Assembly: GCA_027886185.1 (NCBI GenBank) | Contig: WOAB01000040.1 | Location: 744,001 to 808,000, forward strand | DNA from: Rheum nobile | Lineage: Eukaryota; Streptophyta; Magnoliopsida; Caryophyllales; Polygonaceae | Direction: 5' to 3' | Length of the DNA stretch: 64,000 bases | In this document: positions 1 to 11,754 of the stretch, in pieces | Layout of the letters: the number at the start of each line of letters is the position of its first letter | Numbering within the stretch: the stretch's first letter is position 1 | Notes under the pieces: model-generated | Databases searched by the model: none | Seen by the model: only the letters and a program-made list of their open reading frames with translations | Told to the model about the DNA's origin: nothing | Position numbers and translations under genes: made by a program

Positions 1-670
1 ATTTAGAAAAATTTAACACAAATAAGGATAGATATAGAGAAAGTATTACATTTTTATTGAATAATTTGTGTGCAAATTTGAATAAGTTGTGTTTCATTTG
101 TATTTTTTAATTATTATGCATAACAAATCCTATATAAAAATTAAATTTAAAAAATTAGAAAATATATGTTATTTTAAAAAATTTTAAAGAAAAAAATGTC
201 TGAAAATAGACAAAAACTCAAGAAAAATATATATATTTTTAAAATTCCAGTGGGGGCTGTATATGATGCCATTGTTCTAGTGAAGAACTACGTTGCATAT
301 GATGCCATACTCCAATTAGCTTTATATGATGCCATACTCCAGTGGGGGCTGTATATGATGCCATACTCCAAGAAAAATATATTTAAAACTGGGCCTCACC
401 TCGGTCCGTTGCATATGATGCCATACTCCAATTTTATACATATAATAAGCTTTTGATTATGGATTTACACTTAGCTTTGGATTAAAGTTTTGAAATTCAT
501 ATGTTAATTAATCATCCTCATATATATATTTAACAACTTAGCCAAATAAAATGATTGTTCTAGTGAAGAACTACGTAGACTTGATTTCATATTAAACAGA
601 TATGTAGGAAATTCGATATCAAACTCAAATATATATATATATATATACCGGATTCAGTCACAACTAAAAT
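1..670. other. AT-rich non-coding DNA with short dispersed repeats
   Basis: No supportable gene. The stretch is very AT-rich. A short phrase around ATGATGCCATACTCCA recurs between about 258 and 432. A 22-23 base phrase beginning ATTGTTCTAGTGAAGAAC occurs twice (about 271 and 553), which looks like a local copy-and-insert event. A TA microsatellite lies near 630-648. The only ORF (196-456) is built from the repeats and is not convincing. Confidence 0.6.
258..432. repeat. Short direct repeats of an ATGATGCCATACTCCA unit
   Basis: The unit ATATGATGCCATACTCCA or a near copy appears about five times with irregular spacing, partly joined by a second phrase CAGTGGGGGCTGT. It is a local minisatellite-like scramble of unknown origin. 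Confidence 0.65.
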
Positions 671-2261
671 TGTAACACCTCTAAATTGTAACCCATTTGG
701 AAAGGTATTACCGCCAGTGACCTCGGTTTCCACACCGAAGCCACCCCAGGCTTTACCGGTTTAAATACAAATCATAAACAACAATCATACCAAAATCTTT
801 GGTTAAAACATATGTCTGGGGATTACATCCCAATCCCCATAGGACAAATCAGAGTAATCAGCGGAAGTCTTTGTAAAGTATAAATATAAGGGTCTTGATC
901 GTAATGATCACCCGCCAAGGATCGCAACCTGATAAATACATTAAAACACCGTTTGCTTTTATAGTCGTTCTAGCCTTTGTTTCTCGGATTCTTATCTGAT
1001 GTGCCGAATCGAACGGATGACACCAGCCAACCATGCAGAGAACAATTACGGTTGGTTAGTCTAATGAAAGACTATGCAAGGGTACGGAGCAGAGTGGTTC
1101 GAAGTAGTCGTATTAGGTTAGACTCATCGCTCCTCGAATCAAAACCGATAACGATAGTCAACCACCATACTCTACTGAAACATATGAAGAGGCATGATCA
1201 AGAGAAGATTCTAAAAGACCAAGTCTCACATAAATCAATCCCAAAGAAGACTCCAATGAATTGAGTCTTATCGGAAATATGATAAATGTTGGGGAACATT
1301 AATTAATCATACAAGCGTTCAAAAACGACTTGATGTTTCGGTTCACGACCAACCTCACCGCTTAATGCGAATCCAGATTGGAAAGAGAACGGTACTCTGA
1401 TCAAAGTCAAGACGAGCTTTCCTAGATGCACTATTCCCTAGCTGCACTACTCGTCTGAAGTATATTAATCATGTGCTACGACGGCACTTATCTTATTTAA
1501 ATTCCCAAATGCGCATCACATTATAGACTTTTAAATATATGTTTTGCCATGAGGGACATATATTGAGTATATGTTTCATCATGAGGGACATATAGGATAT
1601 ATGTTTCGCCATGAGGGACATACTCCTGAATGGGACGAATTCCAAGATTTATAGCATCAGTTAAGTGCCACCATCTCTATACCCGAGTATAGAGATCGGT
1701 CATGACCCACCAAATGGTTTTTGGGTTTATCACCCTTTGCACCATTAATCATTATTAAGAAACGACTGGACCTCGAATAGCCCATCGCTCCTACGAATAC
1801 TCGTGCTAACTAAACAGTTCAACACAATAATAATCATATCAAAGCCCTCCAGGATAATATCATAAATATATATCTATAATAGCGTTGTTCTAGCAGATAT
1901 ACAACCTATTATAATATCATATTCTTTTCACATCATTTATCAAACTATTCCCAACAGAACAATAAATCATTCCAAATTAATTAACAATCAAACTATTGAT
2001 AATTAATGGAAATATGGAATGATGAGCAAGAGCGAACCGCCACTTGCCTTAGATCAGACGAAAGCTTTAACAAGCTTAGAGACAACGGTTTATGAGTCTG
2101 AAACTGGGATAGATCCTGGATATTAAATCCCTCTGGAATGACCCATAACGAGACCCTAAGTTGGATTCAATATCTACATATATGAATCTAAAAGAATAAG
2201 GAAGGAATCAAAGGGGTCAAGCCTCGCCCAAAGCCAAACACCCAAGAACACACACCCCAGA

Positions 2262-2790
2262 CAAGGCTCACCGCGGGTGCGGTAGAGCCCTTGCCGCGGG
2301 TGCGGTCAGGCGCCAGTGGCGAGCTTTTGACAGCTTCGATGGCGAACTCACCAGTTTGATTCGTTCGCCTTCGATTCGTTTGTGGTTCGATCCCCAACCT
2401 TCTTAGGCCTTTGAACACCACTTAAGATCACCTTTGTAAACACTCAAAGGGGTTCGATCTCTTCTCAAACGAAGCTCACAAGCTTGACAACAATGGAGAT
2501 TTCAGAGAATTTTTCAGAGGAAGAAGATGGAGCTTGTCCATGGCTTCTCCTCCTTCTTATATACCCCAAGTATGGAGCTTACCAACCAATGACGTCAAGG
2601 AGGAGGTGGCCCGACCAGATAGTCAGCTAGGAGGCCAACTAAGGCGAGCTACGGCTTGCGACTTATCGCGATGACGTCGGAGATGACGATGGCCGTGGGG
2701 TGTGGCAGGGTGCGGTGGCCGACTTCGTGATCGCCTCCAAATTTGGCCTTCGCCGCGGGTGCGGCCACTTGACCGCGGGGTGCGGTCAAG
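2262..2790. repeat. GC-rich boxes (CCGCGGGTGCGG type) in the LTR of element G
   Basis: Boxes reading CCGCGGGTGCGG or CCGCGGGGTGCGG occur at about 2270, 2293, 2754 and 2772, some spaced about 20-23 bp. They stand out sharply from the AT-rich surroundings and parallel the GC boxes in the other LTR families of the window. Confidence 0.7.
2556..2565 (-). promoter_or_regulatory. TATA-like box in LTR of element G
   Basis: Minus-strand GGTATATAAG lies upstream of GC-rich leader sequence, at a position comparable with the TATAAATA boxes of LTRs E and H. Confidence 0.45.
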
Positions 2791-3064
2791 GCCCTTTTTA
2801 CCCCCTTTTGTCCGGTTTGTCTTATTTACCAAGTGGTTAGATATTTTTAACCCCGGGTTAAATATATTCGTATACGAATGACCTTTTAACCCAAAAATAC
2901 ATTAACTGTATTTTATATTACTCAGAAAAAATATTACAGAGATCAAACATTTCATAGAATGTCCGTACTTCTCTGAATTTAATCTGACTTGTAATATGGG
3001 CATAAGAAAATTCAAAATTTTCCTTACAAAATGAGGGATATTACATTACCTCCCCCTTAAAAGA

Positions 3065-3082
3065 AGTTTCGACCCCGAAACT
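3065..3082 (-). other. Hairpin beside polypurine tract, element G
   Basis: AGTTTCG, a 4-base loop and CGAAACT form a perfect 7-bp stem between the pol stop codon and the polypurine tract. The same structure recurs in element E. Confidence 0.65.
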
Positions 3083-4677
3083 TAGGCCGAAAACAACTCG
3101 GGAAAGCGTCTAAGCATATCCTCCTCAGTTTTCCAAGTCTCCCAGGTAACTTCTTTGGTTCCTGACTTGGACCACAGAATCCGTACCAATGGTACTATCT
3201 TGTTGCGCAAGTGCTTCCCACGACGCTCGAGAATACGCACATGTATCTCTTCATAAGTATCATTTGATTGAATCTCAATGTCTTCATAGCTCAGCACATG
3301 AGACTCATCAGTCACGTATTTCCTCAACAAGGATACGTGGAACACATTATGCACTGGATGTGCGGATGGCGGCAATGCCAAACGGTATGCTAGATATCCC
3401 ACTCTGTCAAGAATTTCAAATGGTCCCACGTAGCGAGGGTTGAGCTTCCCACGCTTACCAAATCTGAACACACCCTTAGATGGCGATACTCTGACAAAGA
3501 CCTTTTCACCAACCTCAAACTCGACATTCCTACGCTTTGGATCAGCATAAGACTTATATCGACTTTGCGCTGTCAACATCCTTTGTCTTATTAAGGCAAT
3601 ATCCAAAGCAGTTCTCTCGACCAATTCTGGTCCGAGAAGAATCTTGTTGGCGTTCTCATCCCAACAAATCGGAGATCTGCATCTGCGACCATACAAAGCT
3701 TCGAATGGAGCCATCTTGATAGTAGCATGCCAGCTATTGTTATATGTGAACTCGATTAGACTCAGGCTGTCCTCCCAGCTAGTCGGACGATCGAGTACAC
3801 ATGCTCTCAACATATCCTCCAGAGTCTGGATAGTCCTCTCAGACTGTTCATCCGTTTGAGGATGAAATGCAGTGCTGAATCTCAATTCAGTTCCCATGGC
3901 CTTGTGGAGTTCCTTCCAGAACCTTGACATGAATCGGCCATCATGATCCGATACAATGGTCTTTGGAGTACCATGCAAACGGATAACCTCGTGTAAAAAC
4001 ATTTTTGCTAACCTCTGGGTTCCCCACGTTGACTTGATAGCCACGAAATGAGCACTCTTCGTGAGCCTGTCAATGATAACCCAAATAGCATCTTTCTGAC
4101 TCTTAGTCTTGGGTAATCCTGTGACGAAATCCATTGCGATATCTTCCCATTTCCATGCTGGAACTGGAAGTGGTAGCAATTCACCACCTGGTCTGCGGTG
4201 CTCTATCTTGACTTTCTGACAAGTCAAGCATTTTGCCACAAATTCTGCTACATCCCATTTCATGTTGGGCCACCAGAAATTCTTCCGGAGGTCCTTGTAC
4301 ATTTTGCTAGAGCCTGGATGTACAGAGTAGGCTGACGAATGGGCTTCTCTCATTACCAATGGGCGAAGACCATCAACGTCAGGCACACAAATTCGGTTTT
4401 GAAACCAAAGTGATCCATCCTCTTGGATCACAAAACCGAGAGCCTTCCCGTTCATCACTTCATCACACAACTTCACCAAGATCACGTCATCAACATGTTT
4501 TTCCCTGATATGATCAAGAAGTGTAGCTTGGATTTCAAGCATATTCAAGTATCATCGACTTTGATTGTACAAGATTTCAATCTCGCATGACTCTTGGTTC
4601 AGCTTGGTTTGAGCAACGAGTAAAGCCACTATGGTCTCATGTGACGTCTTCCGGCTCAATGCATCGGCTACTTGTTG
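3082..4677 (-). pseudogene. Ty3/gypsy pol fragment: RNase H tail, integrase, chromodomain-like end
   Basis: The main open frame (4548-3082) covers integrase. The HHCC zinc domain is visible as H...H followed by CLTCQKVK. The catalytic core shows D in WEDIAMDF, D in VSDHDGRF and E in EQSERTIQTLED. The GRRCRSPICW block and the GKRGKLNPRYVGPF block typical of chromoviruses follow. The C-terminus (about residues 420-488) ends with an IRWxxxxxEVTWE-like chromodomain tail. Upstream, in the same frame across one TGA stop near 4550, lies the end of RNase H (VADALSRK). Function in an intact element: insertion of cDNA into chromatin. The fragment lacks RT and the rest of pol, so it is a dead copy even though the integrase frame itself is open. 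Confidence 0.88.
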
Positions 4678-5465
4678 AATTCCTTAGGTTTTGATAAGTG
4701 ACAAACATCGACTAATCTGGGTACTAAGTGTTTCAGGAACAAAGACAGTTGTCTCAGGGAACCATTGCAGCAAAGGATCGCTGGGAGGACCAAAGCTCTG
4801 TTCATGTGCTTTGTTACCCAGCAAGGAACTGAAGCGACGAACGAGATCGAAGCTGCGGAAGGAAATAAGAAATCCAGCGTGACAATCATGGAAACAAATC
4901 AAAGAAGAATCACGCGGTCAAGGATTGAAGACTTCGGCTGGAAGGATCTAGCCGTTGGAGAAGATTTGGAGAGAGAAGCCCGATTCCTTATCTTAGGGAA
5001 TCTTTCCTTAGATAAGTGAATTGGAGAGAGAAGAATCATATCTCATCCGATTATATTAATTTCGGAAATTCCTTCCTTGATTAATATAGACGGTTGGGAT
5101 ATTATTCCTCCAGCAATCCTATCTTCTTATAACCTTATTTGGAAAGATCTTATCTTGTTACAATTAGGGTTTTGCCGTGTTGTATTTATTAGAAGTATGG
5201 ATTCATTTCTAAGTAACCACGACGACGGAAAACAGAGAGAACGAAAAAGAGAAAGAAAAGAAGTGAGGTGTGCGTAAGTCTTTGAGGGTTGAGTTCGATT
5301 CATCATTGTAGAAGAGTCTTCGAGTCTAGCTGGTTGTTTAGAGGTCGAAGTCCAGGATACAAGTGTAATCGAACAAGAAATCAATAAGACAAGTACACGC
5401 TTCAAAATCCTCTCAAGCGGAAGCTTGAAGGTAGTGGTTTTTCCTTGAGAAACTAGTTTTACTAA
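4678..5465. other. Unclassified fragment, possibly a decayed LTR piece
   Basis: This stretch is bounded by abrupt breaks: the end of RNase H homology on the left and the Helitron Rep exon on the right. It has transcript-leader character (AGGTTTTGATAAGTGACAAA at its left; AAGTGTAATCGAACAAG and GGTAGTGGTTTTTCC further right) that reminds me of plant Ty1/copia LTRs, but I cannot show paired ends, target duplication or coding sequence. Small ORFs on both strands are not supported. Confidence 0.35.
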
Positions 5466-5506
5466 TCAGGGTTTTCACTATACATCGTGAGTTCGTTCGT
5501 TGGCAA

Positions 5507-8500
5507 CTTAGATTACTTATCCAGAAACAACAAAATATGGGCATGAGGCAAACCACGCTTCTGGAATTCGATTGTGTAAATAACTGCACAACATCCAAAT
5601 ATCTTAATAAATACAAATTATCAAATATATTAAAATAAAGAATAAATTGAAACATATATAGACTAAAAACTTCCGAGCTTTACAAAATAAAATAAAATGA
5701 AACAACAACTAAAGTAAGGAAAGTCGATAAAGACGTTACCCGAATTAACCTTGCCAAATATTTTTTTAACTTTGAAATCTTTTACCATGGACTCCAGTTT
5801 CATGTGGAAGACTCTACATATAATGTCTAGACGATCCTCTAGATGTAGACCCCTTTCTTCACAAAACTTTACAATTTCAGGCCATTTTGAATTGCATGTG
5901 AATGTTATGAATAGATCGGGATAACCATGGTGTTTGCATATTGCCATTGCATCTTGATAGTTCTGCTGTATGTATCTTGGACCACATGTAAATGAATATG
6001 GCAACACTATTCGCTTTCCAGATGAAGCCGGTGCTGTCTGACCCTTGCTTGTTGTTGCTGAAAGATTTTTATATAAATCAGCCCGTATGTTCTGCTGATT
6101 AGTTCGATGGTAGTTCAACCTCTCTGCTTCAATCATCGTATAAACATCAACCAAGAACTGTTGATACAACTTTCTAGATAACCTCAGAGTCCCGGCTTCG
6201 CCTCGACGCTCGTGGATTCTAAACTGACAGAATTCTTTGAGCGTCACCCTTGTCCTCTTCCTTGCAGAAGTACTGCACCTTTCACTTAAAGCAATGTCAA
6301 TCCTGTATCCATCCTCACCATAAGGGAATGCCAATGGAATTGAAGCGCAAGGTACGAAGGATGCAATTCATGAATCCGTTGTAATTGACCAGACCTTGTC
6401 TGAAGTATAATGTCCTTGTGCTCTAGATTTGTATCAATATCACCAAGAATAAGAGCAGCAACCTCGAAGCAGGTTGGGAGATTATATCTCCGAGCATCAG
6501 TGTTTCTTGTGCTAACCAGGCGCAACTTAAGATCTGCCACACCTTCATCCTTAAATCGATCTCTGGCCATTCTAAATGCCTTTGCATGGGGGTTGTGTTG
6601 ATCTATCATCTTTCTCAACTCAGTCACACGAGAATCATCAACTTTTTTGACTCTAGAGCTGTCATAAGTAAACATCACAATCATATCTTAATAATAAAAA
6701 TAATATTAAATAATCATCCATATTAACAAAATAAATATAAATATACGTAATTGACATACCTAATGGCACTGATTCTGTTTGAATCCTCGTTCTGAGTATC
6801 ATATATATAGAGTTGCGAAAACTTTGGTGTTTCACCGGGAACTGGTAACAAACTCCCTATTCTGTGGAAATTCTGGCCATGCATTCGGTAACAATAAGGT
6901 CCACGACCTTTCGTGATGGGTAAGACCTTTTCTCCCAAAGAGGTGAAAGCAAACATCATATTGTAAGCTATAATATTCTCACAAAATTGTTTGCTTTTTG
7001 GATGCCTATTTGTCAAAAGATTCTTCAGCACCCTCGGTGCCTGTTGCAGCAATGGCAACTCAATTTTTCCTTTCATGCAACATAAAGGAGATATATGACA
7101 TATATCTTCGCTTGAAGGGTCTTGTATATTTAATCTTTCAGCATGCCATAATAATGCACCACAATGTAGACATTCATACACAGCTTCACCGTGATCGAGG
7201 TATTGCACTACAAAATATAGATGAGCGTTAAACAATATACAAACTATTATTAAAAATTCACCAAATAATACAAAGAAAGTACCTGGTTTACCAGTATGAT
7301 TTGTCATTGTTCTATTCACTTCTGCGACATGATCTGTAAAGTATATTATTGTAATACCGAAATAAAGGTCGATAAATCAAGTATTAAAAATAACACACAC
7401 TGCTAAAAGCTGTTTATTTTGAAATACATTCAGGACATTACAACGTGTTAAACAATCTTAATGTAATACAGAAAAGAATCCTATTATCAGTACATAATAA
7501 TACAAATATTGATATTAATTATACCATTACTAATATTTGGTAATGTAGATGAACGCCCTCGCAACGCAGATGAAGTCGTAGGACCTGAACATTACATGCA
7601 AAGGAAATGATATATTATAAACAACGTCAGAATTAATATCATATATGTATGTATAGCGATATATGAGACCAGAAAGGCTTCATAAGGAATTACCATTAAC
7701 CGTAATAGATAAGGGTGTAGCTTCGGTACGTACAGAGTTCTGAATATTTCCAAGTACAATTCCTGCACAAATGTTGCTAATTGTAGGGTATACATTATTT
7801 TGTAATTTTTATTTACTACGACATACTTTTTGCTTACCTGATTCAATTAGTGGTGTTCCATGCCTCTTATGCTTAATCGTATTCATTCTCAACATCCTCT
7901 TGCGTCGAACTAATTTGTAAAAGGAAAACAATTACAAATATTGTAAGGCAATAAATGACTAATTTTTTATTATTGAACAACATCATACCTTGTTCAACTT
8001 TTGTTACGTCAATTTGATTGGTAAGACTCGCGTTTTGTAACGGAACTGCAAATAAATAAATAAATCATAATACAAATAGTGATGTAAGACAAAATATATT
8101 ATAATACTTAAGAACATGACTTTATAAAACATAAATTTGTTATCATAGTTTTCCTTATCATTGAGGCTTATAGGTAGAAGCAACTTTTTAGCAGTTTGAT
8201 CAACTATTGGTAAATGTAATCTGTCGGCGTAACGTTGACGCACACTGCATAAATACATGGATATTAATATTTTTCTTTGTAAATTACACCTTAGCCAAGA
8301 TTATAACATAACTACTATATTTACTATACTTATAAATTAAATTGAATACTACCATCACTTAAATGTGGTACATTAGATGAACATCCTGACAATGTAGATG
8401 AATTTCTTGTACCTGAACATTAAAGTATTAAATAATGATAGATTAGTAATAACCTCGAACTTAAGATCATGCATGTATACTAATTAATAACTTAGAAAAT

Positions 8501-9540
8501 AAATTTCATTAATGACTAACCATTAAATGAAATAGATAATGGTCTAGCTTGGGTAAGTATGGAGTTGCTAATATTTCCAAGTATATTATCTGCATAAAAT
8601 TATGGTTAAGCAAAATTTACATTAATTTTAAATTGTAATTAAATATAATATATTTTTTCTAACCTGATTCGATTAGCGGTGTTCCATACCGCTTATGCCT
8701 TATCACATTCATTCTCAATTTCCTCCTCAATCGAGCTAAATTTAGAATGAAAATAAATATTATAAATTAATAAATCAATCATTTCATACCACTTTAAATA
8801 ATACCATACCTTGTTCGACATTTTGCAGATGATTTTATTCTGTAAGCACGACATTGTGCAATTGAACTACAAATAAATAGTTATATCATAATGTACTTAT
8901 TAATGATAGTAACACAACCTTTTTTTTATACTTAATAAAATATATAGTAAGAATAAAAAAAGTGGTACCATAGTTTTCTTTGTCTGGAACAGTAATAGGT
9001 AAAAGTGAATTATGAAGGTTTTGATCACTTCTGTAGTGCAAAGTCGTCGGAGTAGATGAATTTCTTGTAACTGAACAATAAAGAAATAAATAATTATAGA
9101 TATTTTTTTACGAATAAGTAAACAATATAAATACTAATTAATTTTTGTTATAATTATAAACATATTTAACTTTATTTTAAACATTAATTGTTTTCGACAC
9201 AATTCAATTAAACATATATTGTATTATTGAACATCAAACACTGATTACAATAAAATGAAAAAATCGAAGTAAATACATAATCTACTATAATAACCATTAC
9301 TAACCATTTGAAATGTCGGACATTGGGATACGATCATTAACGAAAGAATTGAGAGTACCTCCAAGTCTAGATCCTGCATAATTAGTATAGTAGATTAAAG
9401 TTCATATTTATATTTATTAGAAAAAATGTCTTCAAAATAAATGCAAAATATTAACCTGATCCATTTGAATTTGTCCGTTGTCGTTTCTCTCTAATAACAA
9501 CCAATCTAAACTTTCTGTTATGTCGGGTTAATTCGTCCAT
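5507..9540 (-). pseudogene. Helitron Rep/helicase gene, 5' part, intron-rich and interrupted
   Basis: In an active Helitron this protein nicks and moves DNA by rolling circle. Best-supported exons (minus): 9540-9456 (ATG start, basic), 9373-9305, about 9072-8970, a series of short exons to 7333-7283, then 7207-6760, 6658-5740 and 5583-about 5515. The 7207-6760 exon carries YECLHCGALLWHAER and CYRMHGQNFHRIG; the next carries ITFTCNSKWPEI, the Helitron_like_N signature. The 5739-5584 intron has GT...AG ends and leads to QKRGLPHAHILLFL, holding the HUH metal-binding motif (5537-5545). Introns mostly show AG/GT donors and CAG or TAG acceptors. Damage: a one-base frameshift near 6330-6345, a TAA just after LLFLDK, and loss of everything downstream (catalytic Tyr region and helicase), replaced by the fragment at 4678-5465. 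Not functional as it stands. Confidence 0.88.
7525..9540 (-). repeat. Triplicated exon cassette at the 5' end of the Helitron gene
   Basis: A set of short exons recurs three times, at about 9540-8970, 8870-8145 and 8046-7525. The arginine/lysine-rich exon gives MDELTRHNRKFRLVVIREKR, then ARLRRKLRMNVIRHKRYGTP, then VRRKRMLRMNTIKHKRHGTP. A following exon gives LGNISNSI or LGNIQNSV, and another a TRNSST- or ALRGRSST-like peptide. Introns between copies are AT-rich and diverged while exon peptides stay similar. Confidence 0.72.
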
Positions 9541-10139
9541 AACAAAATCAACCTGACAAACTAACATATAAACATTTAAATAAATCAATCTACATACCAA
9601 TCATTTATTTTAATCTTATAAAAATACATAAACATGCTTAACTACTTAATTTAAGTATTTAAATAGAATTCAATTATAAATATTTATTTTTTGTATTATA
9701 AAAATATAATATATATTTGTAAATACTAAAATGGACTTATTGGCCCAAATCATATTTGTATAAATTGTAAATTTTTAATGCAAATTTGAATTGGTTTAAT
9801 GTGCTTTAAGGCCCAATTAGAATAAATACATAACTGAAATAGACACCAAACTAAAAAATCCCGATTTATGTAAAAAGTTATTATTTATATTAAAAATAAT
9901 TTATCCCTTGTCATGTATATCTAATATCACCAAATCTCAACATTATATTATTTTTGTTTTTATTCATACATACAATAGTCAATGGAAATTTGCAGATATA
10001 TTTTACAAAGAAAATAAATAAAAATACAAACTTAACATTTAATATAATTATTTAATTATATGTGCACTATAATAAAAATACAAACTTAACAACAAAATTG
10101 TTAATCATATATAAACGAAGCCCATAATCTGATGCAAGT
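9541..10139. other. AT-rich intergenic DNA
   Basis: No ORF, RNA gene or element end is recognisable. GGCCCAA/TTGGCCC motifs (about 9739-9815) are present. It separates the divergent Helitron Rep start (9540, minus) from the plus-strand promoter-like region. Confidence 0.5.
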
Positions 10140-10620
10140 AAGTGGGCCAAGCCCATAACATTAACCTCGGCCATTTTACAGACGCCGAAACCCTACCTCA
10201 CTCCCTCATTTCCATTTCACTTCGGCGCCGCGGTTCGATTTCACTCTCGTATTCTTGAAGTTTCAAGAATTTTCTTTCCCCTTTCAATCTTTCCAGTTCG
10301 ATCCACATATTTTCTTTCCTCTTTCAATCTTTCCAGTTCTTGAAACTTTGAATTTCATCTTTCTGTAAATATCGTCCAAGCCTTCGTTTTGTTTTTGTTC
10401 AAATCTTCGAGATCCAAATTCATTTTTTCACAAAAAAACCTCTGATCTACAGGTTCCAGATCCGATTTATTCTACATCCAAATTAGTTTCTCAGAGATCC
10501 ACAAAAAAATGAGATTATTCTACAATCTCGTTCAGATCCAGAGGACGACAATATATCTGGATCTGGCTAAAGAAGGGTTAACTAAACCCTAATTATTTCA
10601 CAGATCTGGAGCTTCATAAA
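10140..10620 (+). promoter_or_regulatory. Promoter and 5' leader-like region
   Basis: Contains GTGGGCCAAGCCCA (site-II-like TGGGCY motifs), two AAACCCTA telobox-like motifs (about 10188 and 10584), a pyrimidine-rich leader and a candidate splice donor (AAG/GTATTT, about 10619). This arrangement is typical of plant housekeeping gene promoters and their leader introns. It may belong to a captured or broken gene continuing at 10810. Confidence 0.45.
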
Positions 10621-10809
10621 GGTATTTAACATTTCTCTCTATTTATCTCCTTCTCCGGATAATTTTTCGTTTTTAAATCATAGTCCGCATTGTTCTGTGT
10701 CCAAATTTATCAAACAATAAAATCGGCGATTTTGGATTTCATGTTGTGTTTATTTTGTTGTTGATTTATCAGTTTCGTCTCTTGTGACTAATTTGTTTTT
10801 TTTTTCTAT

Positions 10810-10929
10810 AACATGGTATGACGACTTCTGGACATTGCTGAGGATGTGTTCATCTCTAATCGTCTGGAGCTTGATAAAAGTACCTTGAATAAGGAGGCTA
10901 TGGGGCTCTCCCTAGAGGCAACGAAGGTA
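10810..10929 (+). pseudogene. Possible captured exon, gene unrecognised
   Basis: A short open stretch reads DIAEDVFISNRLELDKST and continues NKEAMGLSLEATK, ending at a good donor (AAG/GTAATC, about 10927). It follows a T-rich tract and lies downstream of the promoter-like leader. The peptide looks like real amphipathic coding sequence, but I do not recognise the family. No downstream exon is identifiable: the presumed intron is interrupted by the solo LTR at 11132. A host gene fragment carried by a Helitron is one reading; a decayed host gene is another. Confidence 0.35.
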
Positions 10930-11464
10930 ATCTGTTCCTATTTTAATCTCAATCTCTATTCGTCTGCCTTGTGTTCAATAAAAATGGAGGAGACAAAAAT
11001 CATGAATAATTTGGTTTCCACTTGTTGATTTTAGTTGTTATGATTCATTACTCTGTTATGGTTCATTAATATTTGTAATGCTATGATGTGTACAATTGTT
11101 TCATTGTTTTGGGTTGTATTTAGGTCAGAATTGTGATACCCCGTAATTCTGTAAGGATTATTCTGGGAATTTTTGGAATTTTCCCGAACACCCGTTTAGT
11201 ACGTCGGATTTAACTCAGAAAGTCGGAGACATTCTGTAATGTGCTCTGTATCTGTAATATTTTTCTCAGTGAAGAATTATACAGTTAAGGCATGTTGGAA
11301 GTCTATACTCGTTCGTGTACGACTTTTGTTATCGCAAGTTAAGATTATACCAAATCTCTACCCAATTGGTTATTGCCCAAGAGGTGCAAATGGATTAACC
11401 ATGGGTTAATACCCAAGGGCACAATTGGAAGGCTTTTTGACTCCCAACAAGCCTCATCTTTGCC

Positions 11465-11472
11465 TATAAATA
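11465..11472 (+). promoter_or_regulatory. TATA box of solo LTR H
   Basis: TATAAATA followed by AGAGGGCATGGG, in the same LTR context as the TATAAATAGGGG of element E. Confidence 0.65.
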
Positions 11473-11754
11473 GAGGGCATGGGTGAAGCTAGAAAGGGTG
11501 TAAAAAACGCCATTACGCTGTCCATTTCTCGTCTCTCAAAAACGCTCCCAAAGAAAAATGCTCTCTCTCTCGGAAAGCTCTCGTGGATCGTTGGAGGCTC
11601 ATTTGGTGTCGTTCTCGGTGGCCAAAGGAGACTTGGAAGGCCCTTAGAAGCCTAGAAGCCAAGCAAGGCGAAAGGCGAACCAAATCAAGCGTCGCGGGTA
11701 AGATTTCTCGTCCGTTTTTAAGTTTCTGTTCAGCGACGACGACCGTCGCCAGGA

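Larger units (their letters stand above)
671..3045 (-). repeat. 3' LTR of element G
   Basis: 2375 bp from TGTAACACC to ATATTACA in plus orientation, directly abutting a polypurine tract (3046-3060, TTACCTCCCCCTTAA on the plus strand). In minus sense it carries a TATA-like box (GGTATATAAG, 2556-2565), a GC-rich repeat stretch, and the AAGGCAAGTGGCGGTT block also found in LTRs E and H. Confidence 0.88.
671..4677 (-). mobile_element. Element G: 5'-truncated Ty3/gypsy (chromovirus-like) retrotransposon
   Basis: Reading on the minus strand, the element has the tail of RNase H, a complete-looking integrase, a chromodomain-like C-terminus, a polypurine tract and a full 3' LTR. The 5' LTR, gag, protease and RT are absent: homology stops abruptly near 4677, in the conserved VADALSRK region that ends RNase H, and different DNA follows. 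The LTR begins TGTAATATC and ends GGTGTTACA (minus sense). Without the 5' end no target duplication can be checked. LTR style and the integrase C-terminus match elements E and H, suggesting the Tekay/Del-type chromovirus group (inference from motifs). Confidence 0.85.

Noticed and set aside
196..456. 86-residue ORF
   Set aside because: Made of the ATGATGCCATACTCCA repeats; low-complexity peptide.
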